Source: an uncultured Eubacteriales bacterium (lineage in GTDB: Bacteria; Bacillota; Clostridia; Oscillospirales; UMGS1783). From it: a DNA stretch of 9,954 nucleotides. Where the stretch lies: contig USJY01000031.1 in the NCBI GenBank assembly GCA_900555065.1, positions 1 through 9,954 on the forward strand, given 5' to 3'. A model generated the notes under the pieces. That model was not told where the DNA came from. It saw only the letters and a list, made by a program, of their open reading frames with translations, and searched no databases. Made by a program: the position numbers and the translations under genes. Of this stretch, positions 1-8,196 are shown in pieces. The first letter of the stretch is position 1. Each line of letters opens with the position of its first letter.

Positions 1-16
1 CCCGCCGCTGCAAATA

Positions 17-56
17 AAAACGGGCCGGGCTGTAAAAACGCAGCCCGGCCCGTTTT
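17..56 (-). terminator. Intrinsic terminator of the radC-uvrB-uvrA operon
   Basis: A perfect 12-bp GC-rich stem (21-32 with 41-52) encloses an 8-base loop and is flanked by A-run and T-run bases that extend the pairing to 17-20 with 53-56. Read on the minus strand, it starts about 9 bases after the uvrA stop codon and is followed by a T-rich tract, as expected for a Rho-independent terminator. The plus-strand copy also ends in TTTT, so it can probably stop transcription from both sides. Confidence 0.9.
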
Positions 57-65
57 CTGTATCCG

Positions 66-2960
66 TTATTTTCTCTTCGCCGTTTTTCCGGGTTTTGTTT
101 TTTGGGGCTGCGCCGTCTGCGCCTGCGCCGCTTCCAGCAGCGGCTTCAAAAACTGGCCGGTGTAGGAGCGGGGGCAGGCTGCGACCTGCTCCGGCGTGCC
201 GCTGACGACGATCCTGCCGCCGCGGTCGCCGCCGTCCGGGCCAAGGTCAATGATATGGTCCGCAATTTTAATAATGTCGAGGTTGTGTTCAATGACGAGC
301 ACGGTATTGCCCGCGTCCACGAACCGGGCGAGCACTTCGGTCAGCTTGTGCACGTCGCCGGCGTGCAGGCCGGTGGTCGGTTCGTCCAGGATATAAATGG
401 TGCGTCCCGTCGAACGCTTGGACAGCTCGGTGGCGAGCTTGACCCGCTGCGCTTCGCCGCCCGAAAGAGTAGTGGACGGCTGGCCGATCTTGATATAGCC
501 CAGGCCGACGTCGTAGAGGGTTTGCAGCTTGCGCTTGAGGCGCGGGTGGTTCTCGAAGAAGGTAAGGCCCTCTTCCACCGTCATTTCCAGCACGTCGCTT
601 ATGCTTTTGCCCTTGTATTTCACTTCGAGGGTTTCGCGGTTGTAGCGCTTTCCCTTACACACTTCGCAGGGTACGTATATATCGGGCAGAAAGTGCATCT
701 CGATTTTCAGGATGCCGTCGCCTTCACAGGCCTCGCACCTGCCGCCCTTGACGTTAAAGGAGAACCGGCCCGGACCAAACCCGCGCATTTTGCTCTCGGG
801 CAGAGAGGCGAACAGGTCGCGGATGTCGGTGAACAGCCCGGTGTAGGTTGCGGGGTTGGAGCGTGGCGAGCGGCCGATGGGCGACTGATCGATGTTGATG
901 ACTTTGTCGAGGTGTTCAAGGCCCTCCATACGGTCGAACCTGCCGGGCCGGACCTTGACCGCGCCGTTGAGCTCGACGGCGAGGCTCTTGGAGATGATCT
1001 CGCCCACGAGCGACGACTTGCCCGATCCGGATACGCCGGTGACGCAGATAAACGTGCCCAGGGGCAGCTCCACATCGATGTTCCTGAGGTTGTTCTCCCG
1101 CGCGCCGCGCACGATGAGCTTATGGCCGTTGCCTTCGCGCCGCTTTTTCGGGACGGGAATGAACTTCTTTCCGGACAGGTACTGGCCGGTGATGGAATCT
1201 TCGCAGCGGATAATGTCCTCCACCGAGCCCTGCGCGACGACATAGCCGCCGTGGATGCCCGCGCCGGGGCCGATGTCCACGATCTCGTCGGCGGCGCGCA
1301 TGGTGTCCTCGTCGTGCTCGACTACGATCAGCGTGTTGCCAAGGTCGCGCAGCTTTTCCAATGTGGCGAGCAGTTTCTGGTTATCCTTCTGGTGCAGGCC
1401 GATGCTCGGCTCGTCCAGAATATAGATTACGCCCATCAGCGACGAACCGATCTGGGTCGCCAGCCGGATGCGCTGGCTCTCGCCGCCTGAGAGCGTGCCC
1501 GCCGAGCGGGACAGGGACAGGTATTCCAGACCCACTGAGACGAGAAAGCCGAGCCGTTCCCGTATCTCCTTGAGGATCTGTTTTGCGATCATCTGCTCCT
1601 TTTCGCTCAGGGTCAACTCTTCAAAGAAGCGGAGCAGGCCGCTGATCGGAAGGGTGGTCAGCTCATAGATGTTCTTGCCGCCCACTGTGACGGCCAGCGC
1701 CATTTTATTGAGCCTGCGGCCGCTGCAGCCGGGACAGGGCACGGCGCTCATGAAGTTTTCAAGATCGGCGCGCGAAGCGTCGCTCTGCGTCTCTTTGTGG
1801 CGGCGCTCCAGGTTGTGGACAATGCCCTCGAAGGGCGTTTCATAGAAGGTCGAATGCCCGCCGAACACGCGCTCGATTTTGAGTTTCTTGTTCCCCGTGC
1901 CGTAGAGCAGCGCGTCCAGACCCTGCGGAGGTATGTCGCGCACCGGCGTGTCAAGGTCAAAGCCGTAGGCGTCGCCCAGGGCCTTAAAGTACATGGCCGC
2001 AATGGTGGAGGCGCCGTTCATCGTCCAGCCGGAGGCTTTGACCGCGCCTTCGTTGAGCGACAGGTTCCGGTCCGGGATGATCAGGTCGGGGTCCACCTTT
2101 AACAGGGTGCCAAGGCCCGTGCATTCGGGGCAGGCGCCATAGGGGTTGTTGAACGAGAAGAGCCGCGGCACCAGCTCCTCAATGGTTACGTCGTGGTCCG
2201 GACAGGCGTACTTTTGGGAAAAGAGGATGCGTTCGCCGTCCACAATGCCGAGCGCTACCAGCCCGCCCGCGAGTTTTGAGGCCGTCTCGGCCGAATCGGC
2301 GATCCGGCTGCGGCTCTCTTCACGGATGACGATGCGGTCGACCACCACGTCGATGTTGTGCTTTTTGTTCTTGTCCATCGGGATCGGTTCGCCGAGATCG
2401 TAGAGGATCCCGTCCACGATCACCCGCACAAACCCGCTTTTGCGCGCGTCTTCAAGCAGCTTATGGTATTCGCCCTTGCGGCCCCGGACTACGGGCGCGA
2501 GGATCTGCGCGCGCACGCCGTCGCCCACGGCCAGGATACGGTCGACGATCTGGTCGATCGACTGCTGCCGGATCTCCTTGCCGCAGACCGGGCAGTGGGG
2601 CAGCCCGATATTTGCATAGAGCAGGCGCAGGTAGTCGTAAATCTCGGTGATGGTACCCACGGTGGAGCGGGGGTTTTTGGAGGTTGTCTTCTGATCTATG
2701 GAGATGGCGGGCGAGAGGTTCTCAATCGAGTCCACATCGGGCTTCTCCATCTGGCCCAGGAACTGGCGCGCATAGGAGGACAGGCTCTCCACATACCGGC
2801 GCTGGCCCTCGGCATATATCGTTTCAAAGGCGAGCGACGACTTGCCCGAACCGGAAAGGCCGGTAAAGACCACCAGCTTGCCGCGCGGCACCTCCACGTC
2901 AATGTTCTTGAGGTTGTTCTCCCGTGCGCCCCGTACGATGATAGCGTCTTTGCTCTGCAT
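66..2960 (-). CDS. uvrA: Excinuclease ABC subunit A (UvrA)
   Basis: UvrA is the ATP-driven damage sensor of nucleotide excision repair; a dimer scans DNA with UvrB and loads UvrB at lesions. The 964-residue product has the full two-ABC architecture: Walker [10 protein letters not shown] near 34-42, a zinc module at 253-280, ABC signature LSGGE near 491-495 with Walker B ILDEP, a second Walker [10 protein letters not shown] near 642-650, the C-terminal zinc module (Cys 742, 745, 765, 768), and a second LSGGE near 832-836 with [10 protein letters not shown]. The length is normal for the family. In the first zinc module the usual Cys256 is His (CPDH), a variant I recall from other clostridial UvrA proteins. 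The Lys-rich tail after about 940 is non-conserved. I chose the ATG at 2960 because an AAAGGAA site lies 11 bases upstream and residue numbers then match E. coli UvrA; an ATG at 2981, overlapping uvrB, lacks a good ribosome site. The start is one base past the uvrB stop, so translation is probably coupled. Confidence 0.97.
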   Translation of the reverse strand: MQSKDAIIVRGARENNLKNIDVEVPRGKLVVFTGLSGSGKSSLAFETIYAEGQRRYVESLSSYARQFLGQMEKPDVDSIENLSPAISIDQKTTSKNPRSTVGTITEIYDYLRLLYANIGLPHCPVCGKEIRQQSIDQIVDRILAVGDGVRAQILAPVVRGRKGEYHKLLEDARKSGFVRVIVDGILYDLGEPIPMDKNKKHNIDVVVDRIVIREESRSRIADSAETASKLAGGLVALGIVDGERILFSQKYACPDHDVTIEELVPRLFSFNNPYGACPECTGLGTLLKVDPDLIIPDRNLSLNEGAVKASGWTMNGASTIAAMYFKALGDAYGFDLDTPVRDIPPQGLDALLYGTGNKKLKIERVFGGHSTFYETPFEGIVHNLERRHKETQSDASRADLENFMSAVPCPGCSGRRLNKMALAVTVGGKNIYELTTLPISGLLRFFEELTLSEKEQMIAKQILKEIRERLGFLVSVGLEYLSLSRSAGTLSGGESQRIRLATQIGSSLMGVIYILDEPSIGLHQKDNQKLLATLEKLRDLGNTLIVVEHDEDTMRAADEIVDIGPGAGIHGGYVVAQGSVEDIIRCEDSITGQYLSGKKFIPVPKKRREGNGHKLIVRGARENNLRNIDVELPLGTFICVTGVSGSGKSSLVGEIISKSLAVELNGAVKVRPGRFDRMEGLEHLDKVINIDQSPIGRSPRSNPATYTGLFTDIRDLFASLPESKMRGFGPGRFSFNVKGGRCEACEGDGILKIEMHFLPDIYVPCEVCKGKRYNRETLEVKYKGKSISDVLEMTVEEGLTFFENHPRLKRKLQTLYDVGLGYIKIGQPSTTLSGGEAQRVKLATELSKRSTGRTIYILDEPTTGLHAGDVHKLTEVLARFVDAGNTVLVIEHNLDIIKIADHIIDLGPDGGDRGGRIVVSGTPEQVAACPRSYTGQFLKPLLEAAQAQTAQPQKTKPGKTAKRK

Positions 2961-2961
2961 A

Positions 2962-4935
2962 TTACTTCTCTTCCTTTTCATTTCCCATAAGCTCTTTTAT
3001 GCGGTCGCGCAAGTAGGCCGCGTGCTCGAATTCCATGATCTTTGCGGCGGCCTTCATCTCCTTTTCCAGCCGGGAGATCAGGGCCATGCGCTCTTTGCGC
3101 GAGAGCCGTTTGCCGTCGACCATGGTGTTGTAATCCTGTTTGGAGGTGATCTCCAGCACGTCGCGCACTTCTTTGACCACGCTCTTCGGCGTGATCCCGT
3201 GCGCGTCGTTGTAGGCCTTCTGGATGGCGCGCCTGCGCTCCGTTTCGCTCAGGGCGCGTTCCATGGACGGGGTGACGCTGTCCGCGTACATGATGACCAT
3301 GCCGTCCACATTGCGCGCGGCGCGGCCGATGGTCTGGATCAGCGACGTCTCGCTGCGCAGGAACCCCTCCTTATCCGCGTCGAGAATGGCGACGAGTTCC
3401 ACTTCGGGCAGGTCCAGCCCCTCGCGCAGGAGGTTTATGCCGACGAGCACGTCGAACATGCCGCCCCGCAGGTCGCGGATGATGTGCATGCGCTCGATGG
3501 TTTCCACGTCGTGGTGCATGTATTTCACCTTGACCCCTGCGTTTTTGAGGTATTCGGTCAGGTCTTCGGCCATTTTTTTTGTCAGGGTGGTGATGAGCAC
3601 GCGCGCGCCGCGCTCGGTCCGGATCCGGATCTCGCCGAGCAAATCGTCGATCTGGCCGGCGGTGGGTTTGACGACCACCTGCGGGTCCAACAGCCCGGTG
3701 GGACGGATGATCTGCTCCGCTATCTGCGATGAGCGCTCACGCTCGTATTCGCCCGGCGTCGCGCTCACATAAATAACCTGGTTCAGCTTGCTCTGGAATT
3801 CCTCAAAGTTGAGCGGGCGGTTGTCAAACGCGCTTGGCAGCCGAAACCCGTAATTTACCAGGTTCTCCTTGCGCGAACGGTCGCCGCCGTACATGCCGCG
3901 CACCTGCGGCAGGGTGACGTGCGATTCGTCGATAATCATCAGGTAGTCTTTGGGAAAATAGTCGAGCAGGGTAAAGGGTGTCGAACCGGGCGGGCGGCCG
4001 CTGATTACGCGCGAGTAGTTCTCGATTCCCGAACAGTAGCCCAGTTCGCGCATCATCTCCATATCGTAGCGGGTGCGCTGTGCGATCCGCTGCGCCTCGA
4101 TAAGCTTGCCCTTGCTTTCAAAGTATTGAACCCGCTCTTCCAGCTCCTGTTCAATACGTACGAGGGCTTGCTCCATTTTGTCTTTGGAGGTAACGTAGTG
4201 GGAGGCGGGATAGATCGCGGCGTGGCTCAGAACGCCTTTGAGCTCGCCCGTCAGCGCGTTGATTTCGCTGATCCGGTCTATTTCGTCCCCGAAAAATTCG
4301 ACGCGTATACAGTTGTCGCCCGAATGGACGGGGAATACCTCGACCACGTCGCCGCGCACCCGGAAGCGATTGCGCTGGAAGTCGATATCGCCCCGTTCGT
4401 ACTGGATGCCGACCAGAGAACGTATAAACGCGTCGCGGCTCAGGCGCATGCCGGGCCGCAGCGAAACGACCATGGTCTTGTAGTCGATGGGATCGCCCAG
4501 GGTATAGATGCAGGAGACGGACGCGACGATGATGACGTCCGGCCGCTCAAACAGCGCAGAAGTTGCGCTGTGGCGTAGTTTATCGATCTCGTCGTTTATG
4601 GACATGTCCTTCTCTATATATGTGTCGGTGTGCACAATATACGCTTCAGGCTGATAATAGTCGTAATAGGAGACAAAGTATTCCACTGCATTGTTCGGAA
4701 AAAACTCGCGGAACTCGCTGCAGAGCTGGGCTGCCAGCGTCTTATTATGGGCAAGCACCAGCGTGGGTTTGTTCACTGCGGCGATCACGTTGGCCATGGT
4801 ATAGGTTTTGCCGGAGCCGGTCACACCGAGCAGGGTCTGCTCCGGGTAACCGGCTTGCACGCCGCGTACGAGGGCGTCAATGGCCTGCGGCTGGTCGCCG
4901 GTGGGTTTGTAGGGGGAGTGCAGATCAAATTTCAT
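2962..4935 (-). CDS. uvrB: Excinuclease ABC subunit B (UvrB)
   Basis: UvrB is the helicase-like subunit that UvrA loads at DNA damage; it verifies the lesion and recruits UvrC for incision. The 657-residue product begins with the family's usual N-terminus ([19 protein letters not shown]). Visible motifs are Walker A GVTGSGKT (37-44), the Tyr-rich beta-hairpin [10 protein letters not shown] (90-99) that inserts between strands, DESH (336-339), SATPGEYE (391-398), [14 protein letters not shown] (499-512), motif [11 protein letters not shown] (534-542) and a C-terminal UVR coiled-coil motif at about 615-650 that binds UvrC or UvrA. The reading frame stays open upstream to an ATG at 5013, but those 26 residues lie inside radC and are not UvrB-like. 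The ATG at 4935 has a GGAGG site (4945-4949) 9 bases upstream. The start overlaps the radC end by 11 bases. No uvrC is present in the window. Confidence 0.98.
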   Translation of the reverse strand: MKFDLHSPYKPTGDQPQAIDALVRGVQAGYPEQTLLGVTGSGKTYTMANVIAAVNKPTLVLAHNKTLAAQLCSEFREFFPNNAVEYFVSYYDYYQPEAYIVHTDTYIEKDMSINDEIDKLRHSATSALFERPDVIIVASVSCIYTLGDPIDYKTMVVSLRPGMRLSRDAFIRSLVGIQYERGDIDFQRNRFRVRGDVVEVFPVHSGDNCIRVEFFGDEIDRISEINALTGELKGVLSHAAIYPASHYVTSKDKMEQALVRIEQELEERVQYFESKGKLIEAQRIAQRTRYDMEMMRELGYCSGIENYSRVISGRPPGSTPFTLLDYFPKDYLMIIDESHVTLPQVRGMYGGDRSRKENLVNYGFRLPSAFDNRPLNFEEFQSKLNQVIYVSATPGEYERERSSQIAEQIIRPTGLLDPQVVVKPTAGQIDDLLGEIRIRTERGARVLITTLTKKMAEDLTEYLKNAGVKVKYMHHDVETIERMHIIRDLRGGMFDVLVGINLLREGLDLPEVELVAILDADKEGFLRSETSLIQTIGRAARNVDGMVIMYADSVTPSMERALSETERRRAIQKAYNDAHGITPKSVVKEVRDVLEITSKQDYNTMVDGKRLSRKERMALISRLEKEMKAAAKIMEFEHAAYLRDRIKELMGNEKEEK

Positions 4936-5671
4936 TCGTGTGGTCCTCCGGCTGGTTTTTCTGGCGAAGCTGGGCGAACATGCGCTGCTTGAGCAGAAAG
5001 CCGCTCTCTGCAAAGGAGACGTAGTCCCCGTCCGCCACGACGATATGGTCCATCATGGTCACGCCCATGGACAAAAGCGTCTTTTCCAGCGTCTGCGTCG
5101 TCATCATATCCTCTTCGGACGGGATGGCGAGCCCCGACGGATGGTTATGTGCAAGCACTACGCAGGTGCTTTGGCAGGAAAGGGCGATTTCACATATGCG
5201 GCGCGTGTTGATCTCCACCGCGTTGACGCTGCCCTTGTGGATGAAGTCCGCAAACAGGACCTTGTGTTTTGCGTCCAGGGCGAGCAGATATACAAGCTCG
5301 TCCGTCTTGCCTATGAAGCGGGGCAGAATATAGTCCGCGGCCTCCTGCGGGCTGCCGATTGTGGTTACGTCGTCGTATTTCGAGGATTCGTAGCGCGCGA
5401 ACAGGGCGGGTAGAAGTTTCAAAAACACCGCGGCCTGCGGCCCTACGCCGGGCACTTTCTGAAGCGCTTCGGCCGGCGCGTCCAATACGCCGCTGAGACT
5501 GCCGAATTTGTCGAGCAGCGCGTGGCCGATGGGGTTTGTGTCCCGCCGGGAATAGACATAGAACAACGCGAGCTCCAGAATTTCATGGTCCTGAAACCCG
5601 TCCAGGCCGGTTGCGAGAAATCGCGCCCGGAGCCGCTGCCTGTGTTTTGCATGAGGATTGTCCTGCTTCAT
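4925..5671 (-). CDS. radC: RadC family JAMM-domain protein (UPF0758)
   Basis: The 248-residue product has the two-part RadC layout. An N-terminal helical region with a helix-hairpin-helix-like motif (VPGVGPQAA, 73-81) is followed by a JAB1/MPN (JAMM) metalloprotease-like domain with the HxH...D zinc signature: HNHPSG with His175 and His177, and Asp188. The upstream [13 protein letters not shown] and EINTRRI stretches are also typical. RadC was once linked to DNA repair, but that assignment was withdrawn in E. coli; its molecular role remains unclear. The ATG at 5671 has AAAGGA 7 bases upstream. It is the first gene of the operon, and its stop overlaps the uvrB start in the sequence ATGAAATTTGA, with the uvrB ribosome site inside the radC coding region. 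Co-transcription with uvrB and uvrA suggests a link to DNA metabolism, but this is inference. Confidence 0.95.
   Translation of the reverse strand: MKQDNPHAKHRQRLRARFLATGLDGFQDHEILELALFYVYSRRDTNPIGHALLDKFGSLSGVLDAPAEALQKVPGVGPQAAVFLKLLPALFARYESSKYDDVTTIGSPQEAADYILPRFIGKTDELVYLLALDAKHKVLFADFIHKGSVNAVEINTRRICEIALSCQSTCVVLAHNHPSGLAIPSEEDMMTTQTLEKTLLSMGVTMMDHIVVADGDYVSFAESGFLLKQRMFAQLRQKNQPEDHTNEI
4945..4949 (-). promoter_or_regulatory. Shine-Dalgarno site that fixes the uvrB start
   Basis: GGAGG on the minus strand lies 9 bases before the ATG at 4935, inside the last codons of radC. It decides between the short, family-like UvrB start and the open-frame extension to 5013. Confidence 0.8.
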
Positions 5672-5742
5672 TTCTTCGTCCTTTGTATTTCTATGTAGAA
5701 TCGCCTGGCCGTCCGCGGTTCGGATGCGCCGCGCTTCTATAT

Positions 5743-5748
5743 ATTATA
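5743..5748 (-). promoter_or_regulatory. Possible proximal -10 box for radC-uvrB-uvrA
   Basis: A perfect TATAAT lies 71 bases upstream of the radC start on the minus strand. The -35 region at the right distance (TTTATT with 16-base spacing) is poor, so this may be a weak or secondary promoter, or only an AT-rich patch. Confidence 0.4.
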
Positions 5749-5789
5749 CTGCAAATCACGGGCCAATAAAAGGGGGGAGCATATATTTC

Positions 5790-5815
5790 CAGCCGCCGCA
5801 GACAGCCGCTGCAAA
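5790..5815. repeat. Imperfect 13-bp tandem repeat in the radC leader
   Basis: CAGCCGCCGCAGA (5790-5802) is followed directly by CAGCCGCTGCAAA (5803-5815), matching at 11 of 13 positions. It would lie in the 5' leader of transcripts from the upstream promoter. No function is evident. Confidence 0.4.
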
Positions 5816-5837
5816 CGAAAAATCCAGCGCCGCACTT

Positions 5838-5866
5838 ATTATACAACTAATAGTTGTATTCGTAAA
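5838..5866 (-). promoter_or_regulatory. Upstream promoter of the radC operon with built-in operator
   Basis: On the minus strand TTTACG (5861-5866, four of six matches to TTGACA) is separated by exactly 17 bases from a perfect TATAAT (5838-5843). Transcription would run toward radC with a leader of about 160 bases. AT-rich DNA just upstream of the -35 (about 5867-5897) could act as an UP element. The spacer is filled by the 19-bp palindrome listed separately, so repression by a dimeric regulator is a reasonable inference. Confidence 0.6.
5841..5859. promoter_or_regulatory. 19-bp perfect palindrome, probable repressor operator
   Basis: ATACAACTA-A-TAGTTGTAT is a perfect inverted repeat with 9-bp arms around one central base. 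It covers the -35/-10 spacer and overlaps three bases of the -10 box of the minus-strand promoter, the classic position of a repressor site. It does not fit the Firmicute LexA box (GAAC-N4-GTTC). Its TACAAC/GTTGTA arms are reminiscent of MarR- or BlaI-type operators, but the regulator cannot be named from sequence alone. As a hairpin it would have only a 1-base loop, so a DNA-level role is more likely than an RNA terminator. Confidence 0.6.
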
Positions 5867-6160
5867 TACCCTTTTGCAAATTTATGCGCAAAAATTTGGC
5901 GCAAGGTACGGTTTTGCCGGCCGGCCCGCAGCCGGTCGTTTTCGAGACGTTCAATACTATGTCCTGCACGGCGGACGTAGCAGGATGTACCCGTACGGGC
6001 CTCGGCGGTGTTATTCGGGATACCAGCGCCGCGCAAAGCATGCGGGGTTCCCGCTGCGGCCGGGAACCGACGGCTCTGCCGGGAGCAGGCGCAGCACGCT
6101 GTGCAAACAGCCCCGTTTGCAGGGGAAAAGACGCTGTGTGGACGGATATGTATATAACGC
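5867..6160. other. Intergenic region with several inverted repeats, no gene found
   Basis: About 290 bases between the radC promoter and the pseudouridine synthase promoter hold no reading frame with both a ribosome site and recognisable protein. Visible structures are CAAATTT/AAATTTG (5877-5883 with 5892-5898), TCCTGC/GCAGGA (5962-5967 with 5980-5985), the palindrome CCCGTACGGG (5990-5999), a clean 8-bp hairpin GGTTCCCG/CGGGAACC with a 7-base loop (6046-6053 with 6061-6068), and TGCAAAC/GTTTGCA with a 6-base loop (6102-6108 with 6115-6121). The last competes with CCCC (6111-6114) pairing to GGGG (6122-6125). The density of hairpins would fit an unannotated small RNA or a decayed gene. I saw no match to SRP RNA, tmRNA or tRNA. 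Confidence 0.4.
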
Positions 6161-6180
6161 TATGGTATTTCCGATTTTTG

Positions 6181-6189
6181 TGTTATAAT
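6181..6189 (+). promoter_or_regulatory. Extended -10 promoter of the pseudouridine synthase gene
   Basis: TGTTATAAT is a perfect extended -10 element (TGn plus TATAAT at 6184-6189). No good -35 is seen 16-18 bases upstream, which an extended -10 tolerates. The predicted start gives a leader of only about 20 bases that contains the ribosome site. Confidence 0.65.
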
Positions 6190-6200
6190 CATTTTATTAT

Positions 6201-6210
6201 GAGGAGGAGG
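6201..6210 (+). promoter_or_regulatory. Strong Shine-Dalgarno site of the pseudouridine synthase gene
   Basis: GAGGAGGAGG ends 7 bases before the ATG at 6218. It supports that start and predicts efficient translation. Confidence 0.8.
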
Positions 6211-6217
6211 CGGCTGT

Positions 6218-7150
6218 ATGCGGGAAATCGTTATAACCAAAAACGACGCGGGGCAGAGGCTGGATAAGTTTTTGCAAAAGTCGCTGCGGCTGCCGCCGGC
6301 GCTGATGTACCGTTACCTGCGGAAAAAGCGCATTAAGCGCAACGGACAGCGGGCCGCGGGCGGGGACGTGCTGCGGGAAGGGGACCGGCTTTCCCTGTAT
6401 ATAGGCGACGAGTTTTTTGAGGCCGCGCCGCGCGCAAGGCATACGGGGTTCCCGCCGCCGCAGATCATATATGAAGATGAAAGCGTGCTTGTACTCAACA
6501 AGCCGCAGGGGCTGCTCAGCCATGGCGGGCCGGAGGAGGACACGCTGATCAATCGTATGCTCGGTTACCTGGAATCAACCGGCGCGTACGACCCTGCGGC
6601 TGAGATGAGCTTTGCGCCCGCCCTGTGCAACCGGCTCGACCGCAACACGGGCGGGCTGGTTCTCGCCGCAAAGACGGCGGCGGCGCTGCGCGCGCTCAAC
6701 GCCTATATCCGGGACCGGTCCATCCGCAAGTATTACAGCTGTCTTGTACGCGGCTGTCCGCCTGCGCCAGCAGGCGAGCTTGCGGGTAATCTGTACAAGG
6801 ACGGCAGCCGAAATATCGCCGGACTGCGGGCGCAGGCGGGTCCGGACGCGAAACCAGTGCTGCTGCGCTACCGCGTCGTAGAGCGGGGCCGGCGCACCAG
6901 CCTTTTGGAAGTGGAGCTGTGCACCGGACGTACGCACCAGATCCGCGTTCAGCTTGCGGGGATCGGCTGCCCCGTTGCGGGCGATCCCAAATATGGCGAT
7001 CCGGTCTTTAACCGGGAGCTTGGCCTGCGCTGGCAGGCGCTGTTTGCGAGCCGGCTTGCGTTTCATATTCCCGCCGGCGATCCCGTGCTGGGCGGCCTTG
7101 CGGGCCGCACGGTGGCGCTGCCAGCACCGCCCATTGACCACTGTCCGTAG
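6218..7150 (+). CDS. RluA/RluD-family RNA pseudouridine synthase
   Basis: The 310-residue product has the RluA-family layout. An N-terminal S4-like RNA-binding domain (about 12-62, with LDKFL, the KRIKRNG turn and EGDRL) is followed by the pseudouridine synthase domain beginning at IIYEDESVLVLNKPQGLL (83-100). The catalytic motif NRLDRNTGG lies at 138-146, with Asp141 as the expected nucleophile. The later motifs KYYSCLVRG (171-179), LLEVELCTGRTHQIRVQLA (229-247) and GCPVAGDPKYG (250-260) are all present. Enzymes of this family isomerise uridine to pseudouridine in rRNA or tRNA. The CNRLDRNTGG form is one I recall from clostridial members; the exact target site cannot be read from sequence, so no rluB, rluC or rluD symbol is given. 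The gene is alone, with its own promoter and a downstream hairpin, and is convergent with the lipoprotein genes. Confidence 0.93.
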   Translation: MREIVITKNDAGQRLDKFLQKSLRLPPALMYRYLRKKRIKRNGQRAAGGDVLREGDRLSLYIGDEFFEAAPRARHTGFPPPQIIYEDESVLVLNKPQGLLSHGGPEEDTLINRMLGYLESTGAYDPAAEMSFAPALCNRLDRNTGGLVLAAKTAAALRALNAYIRDRSIRKYYSCLVRGCPPAPAGELAGNLYKDGSRNIAGLRAQAGPDAKPVLLRYRVVERGRRTSLLEVELCTGRTHQIRVQLAGIGCPVAGDPKYGDPVFNRELGLRWQALFASRLAFHIPAGDPVLGGLAGRTVALPAPPIDHCP

Positions 7151-7160
7151 AGGCGGTTGC

Positions 7161-7195
7161 AAAAACAAGGGCGCGGCAATTTAGCCGCGCCCTTG
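7161..7195 (-). terminator. Shared terminator between the pseudouridine synthase and lipoprotein B' genes
   Basis: A perfect 12-bp stem CAAGGGCGCGGC / GCCGCGCCCTTG (7166-7177 with 7184-7195) has a 6-base loop. On the minus strand it is followed by TTTTT (7161-7165), which makes it a good terminator for the gene ending at 7223. On the plus strand the tail is only GCGTTTG, so termination from the pseudouridine synthase side is likely weaker. Confidence 0.8.
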
Positions 7196-7220
7196 CGTTT
7201 GCCCGCGTCGCATTGGTCAG

Positions 7221-7260
7221 CGTCAGGTCTCCGGCGGGTAGTCCTGCGGGAGGATTTTAA
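7221..7260 (-). repeat. 40-bp exact direct repeat, copy 1 (3' end of lipoprotein B')
   Basis: This stretch is identical over all 40 bases to 8495-8534. It encodes the C-terminal residues KILPQDYPPET, the stop codon and two bases beyond. The two copies are in the same orientation, 1274 bp apart, and the sequences on both sides differ. Confidence 0.95.
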
Positions 7261-8179
7261 CCTGCCGGTATTGCTCCATATAAAGATCCTTTTCTTCCAT
7301 AAGAGCAAATTGTTCATCTGTGAAGTTGAACAGAGAAAAGTAATCGAAAATAAAATCCTCACTGAAAATCTTATCTTTCACCACAATATTTCCGTCTGTC
7401 TTGTCATAGGTGATGATCAGCAGCCCGTCCTTCAGCAGATGCATGGAGTATTTGTACGCGTCGGCTATATCGTATTCGTTTTTTGCAAGCTGCGCCGTCT
7501 TATCCACAGCGATCACCTCGTCTATGCTATCGCCGGCAGTAATGCCGTCGAAGTCGCTGTAGGAAAGGGTTTTGTAGACATACAGGCGCAGATAGTCCTG
7601 CAGAACATTGTCCAGCCCTTCCATTTTCAGCGGCCTGGGCGTATAGAAGAGGAAGAGCCGCCCGCCGCCTTCGGCGTTGAAAACGACGTAATAGTGCGAA
7701 TCGTCCACCTGCCGCATAAAGGTCAGTTCCGGTTCATAGTGGATGTATGCATAGTAGATTGGCCCCCAAAGAGCAGACTGATGCACCGACCAGAAGTAGG
7801 GATAGGATACGACGGCGTCCCCGTACGCGTCGTCCACACCGATACTGTTGTCCACGTCCGGCCACCAGAGGATGTTTTCCTCCGTCCAGTCATAGTCAGG
7901 AGTATTCGGATTGGGGCTCGGCGGAAGACGGTACGCATCATTCGGTTTTGCCTGTATTAACTCCTCATATGAATCAAAAGAAGGGCAGCTTTCATCATAG
8001 GGCAGCGTGCTGTGCGACGCGGAGGAAACGCTCTGGCCACCCGGTGAATCCGAGGAGGAAGAAGCGGCCGATTGGCTTGAAAAACCGGAGCTTGTGTGAG
8101 ATATTTCCCCCTGCGGCTCCGCTTTGCACCCGCAGAGAAGGAGGATGCAAACGCATAGTCCGGCAAACAGTTTTTTCAT
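7223..8179 (-). CDS. Ser-rich lipoprotein B' (paralogue of the 8497-9432 gene)
   Basis: I do not recognise a named family. The 318-residue product starts with a lipoprotein signal (MKKLFAGLCVCILLLCGC) whose lipobox LCGC makes Cys18 the lipidated residue, so it should be anchored on the outer face of the membrane. A Ser-rich linker (about 25-60) leads to an acidic, aromatic-rich globular domain. It shares with the upstream lipoprotein the blocks ENILWWPDVDN, an FMRQ...HYY...GGGRLFLF region, GDSIDEVIAVD...KN, SMHLLKDGLLIITY, SEDFI and the identical C-terminus KILPQDYPPET. The GDSIDxVI turn followed by beta-strands recalls BamE-like folds; this is only a guess. I chose ATG 8179 over 8194 because GGGGG lies 8 bases upstream and the signal peptide then starts with MKK. 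The gene lies 17 bases after the A' fragment, has no clear promoter of its own, and is followed by a terminator. It may be an immunity or surface-binding protein, but no function is shown. Confidence 0.82.
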   Translation of the reverse strand: MKKLFAGLCVCILLLCGCKAEPQGEISHTSSGFSSQSAASSSSDSPGGQSVSSASHSTLPYDESCPSFDSYEELIQAKPNDAYRLPPSPNPNTPDYDWTEENILWWPDVDNSIGVDDAYGDAVVSYPYFWSVHQSALWGPIYYAYIHYEPELTFMRQVDDSHYYVVFNAEGGGRLFLFYTPRPLKMEGLDNVLQDYLRLYVYKTLSYSDFDGITAGDSIDEVIAVDKTAQLAKNEYDIADAYKYSMHLLKDGLLIITYDKTDGNIVVKDKIFSEDFIFDYFSLFNFTDEQFALMEEKDLYMEQYRQVKILPQDYPPET

Positions 8180-8187
8180 GACGGATA

Positions 8188-8192
8188 CCCCC
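8188..8192 (-). promoter_or_regulatory. Shine-Dalgarno site that fixes the lipoprotein B' start
   Basis: GGGGG on the minus strand lies 8 bases before ATG 8179 and overlaps the alternative ATG at 8194. The paralogous lipoprotein gene has the same GGGGG element at the same distance from its start (9440-9444), so the site was probably carried in the duplication. Confidence 0.65.
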
Positions 8193-8196
8193 ATTT

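Noticed and set aside
102..1490. Long plus-strand open frame of 462 codons opposite uvrA
   Set aside because: It is antisense to the conserved C-terminal half of UvrA, has no recognisable domain, and is the usual mirror frame of a GC-rich gene.
2961..2981. Seven-residue upstream start for UvrA
   Set aside because: No good ribosome site precedes the ATG at 2981, and the start at 2960 restores standard residue numbering.
2842..3732. Plus-strand open frame across the uvrA/uvrB junction
   Set aside because: It is antisense to two certain genes and has no family resemblance; the same holds for 2358-2990 and 3919-4578.
4936..5013. 26-residue N-terminal extension of UvrB
   Set aside because: It lies within radC in another frame, is not UvrB-like, and the start at 4935 has a good ribosome site.
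5672..5870. LexA (SOS) box upstream of radC-uvrB-uvrA
   Set aside because: No GAAC-N4-GTTC-like site was found; the palindrome present has different half-sites.
6102..6125. H-type pseudoknot formed by loop CCCC and downstream GGGG
   Set aside because: There would be no linker to span the 7-bp first stem, so the two pairings are alternatives rather than a pseudoknot.
5658..6267. Several open frames on both strands in the radC-pseudouridine synthase gap
   Set aside because: None has a ribosome site with a sensible start, and none gives a recognisable protein.
7747..8181. Plus-strand open frame opposite lipoprotein B'
   Set aside because: It is antisense to a gene with a clear lipoprotein signal and a paralogue, and has no recognisable features.
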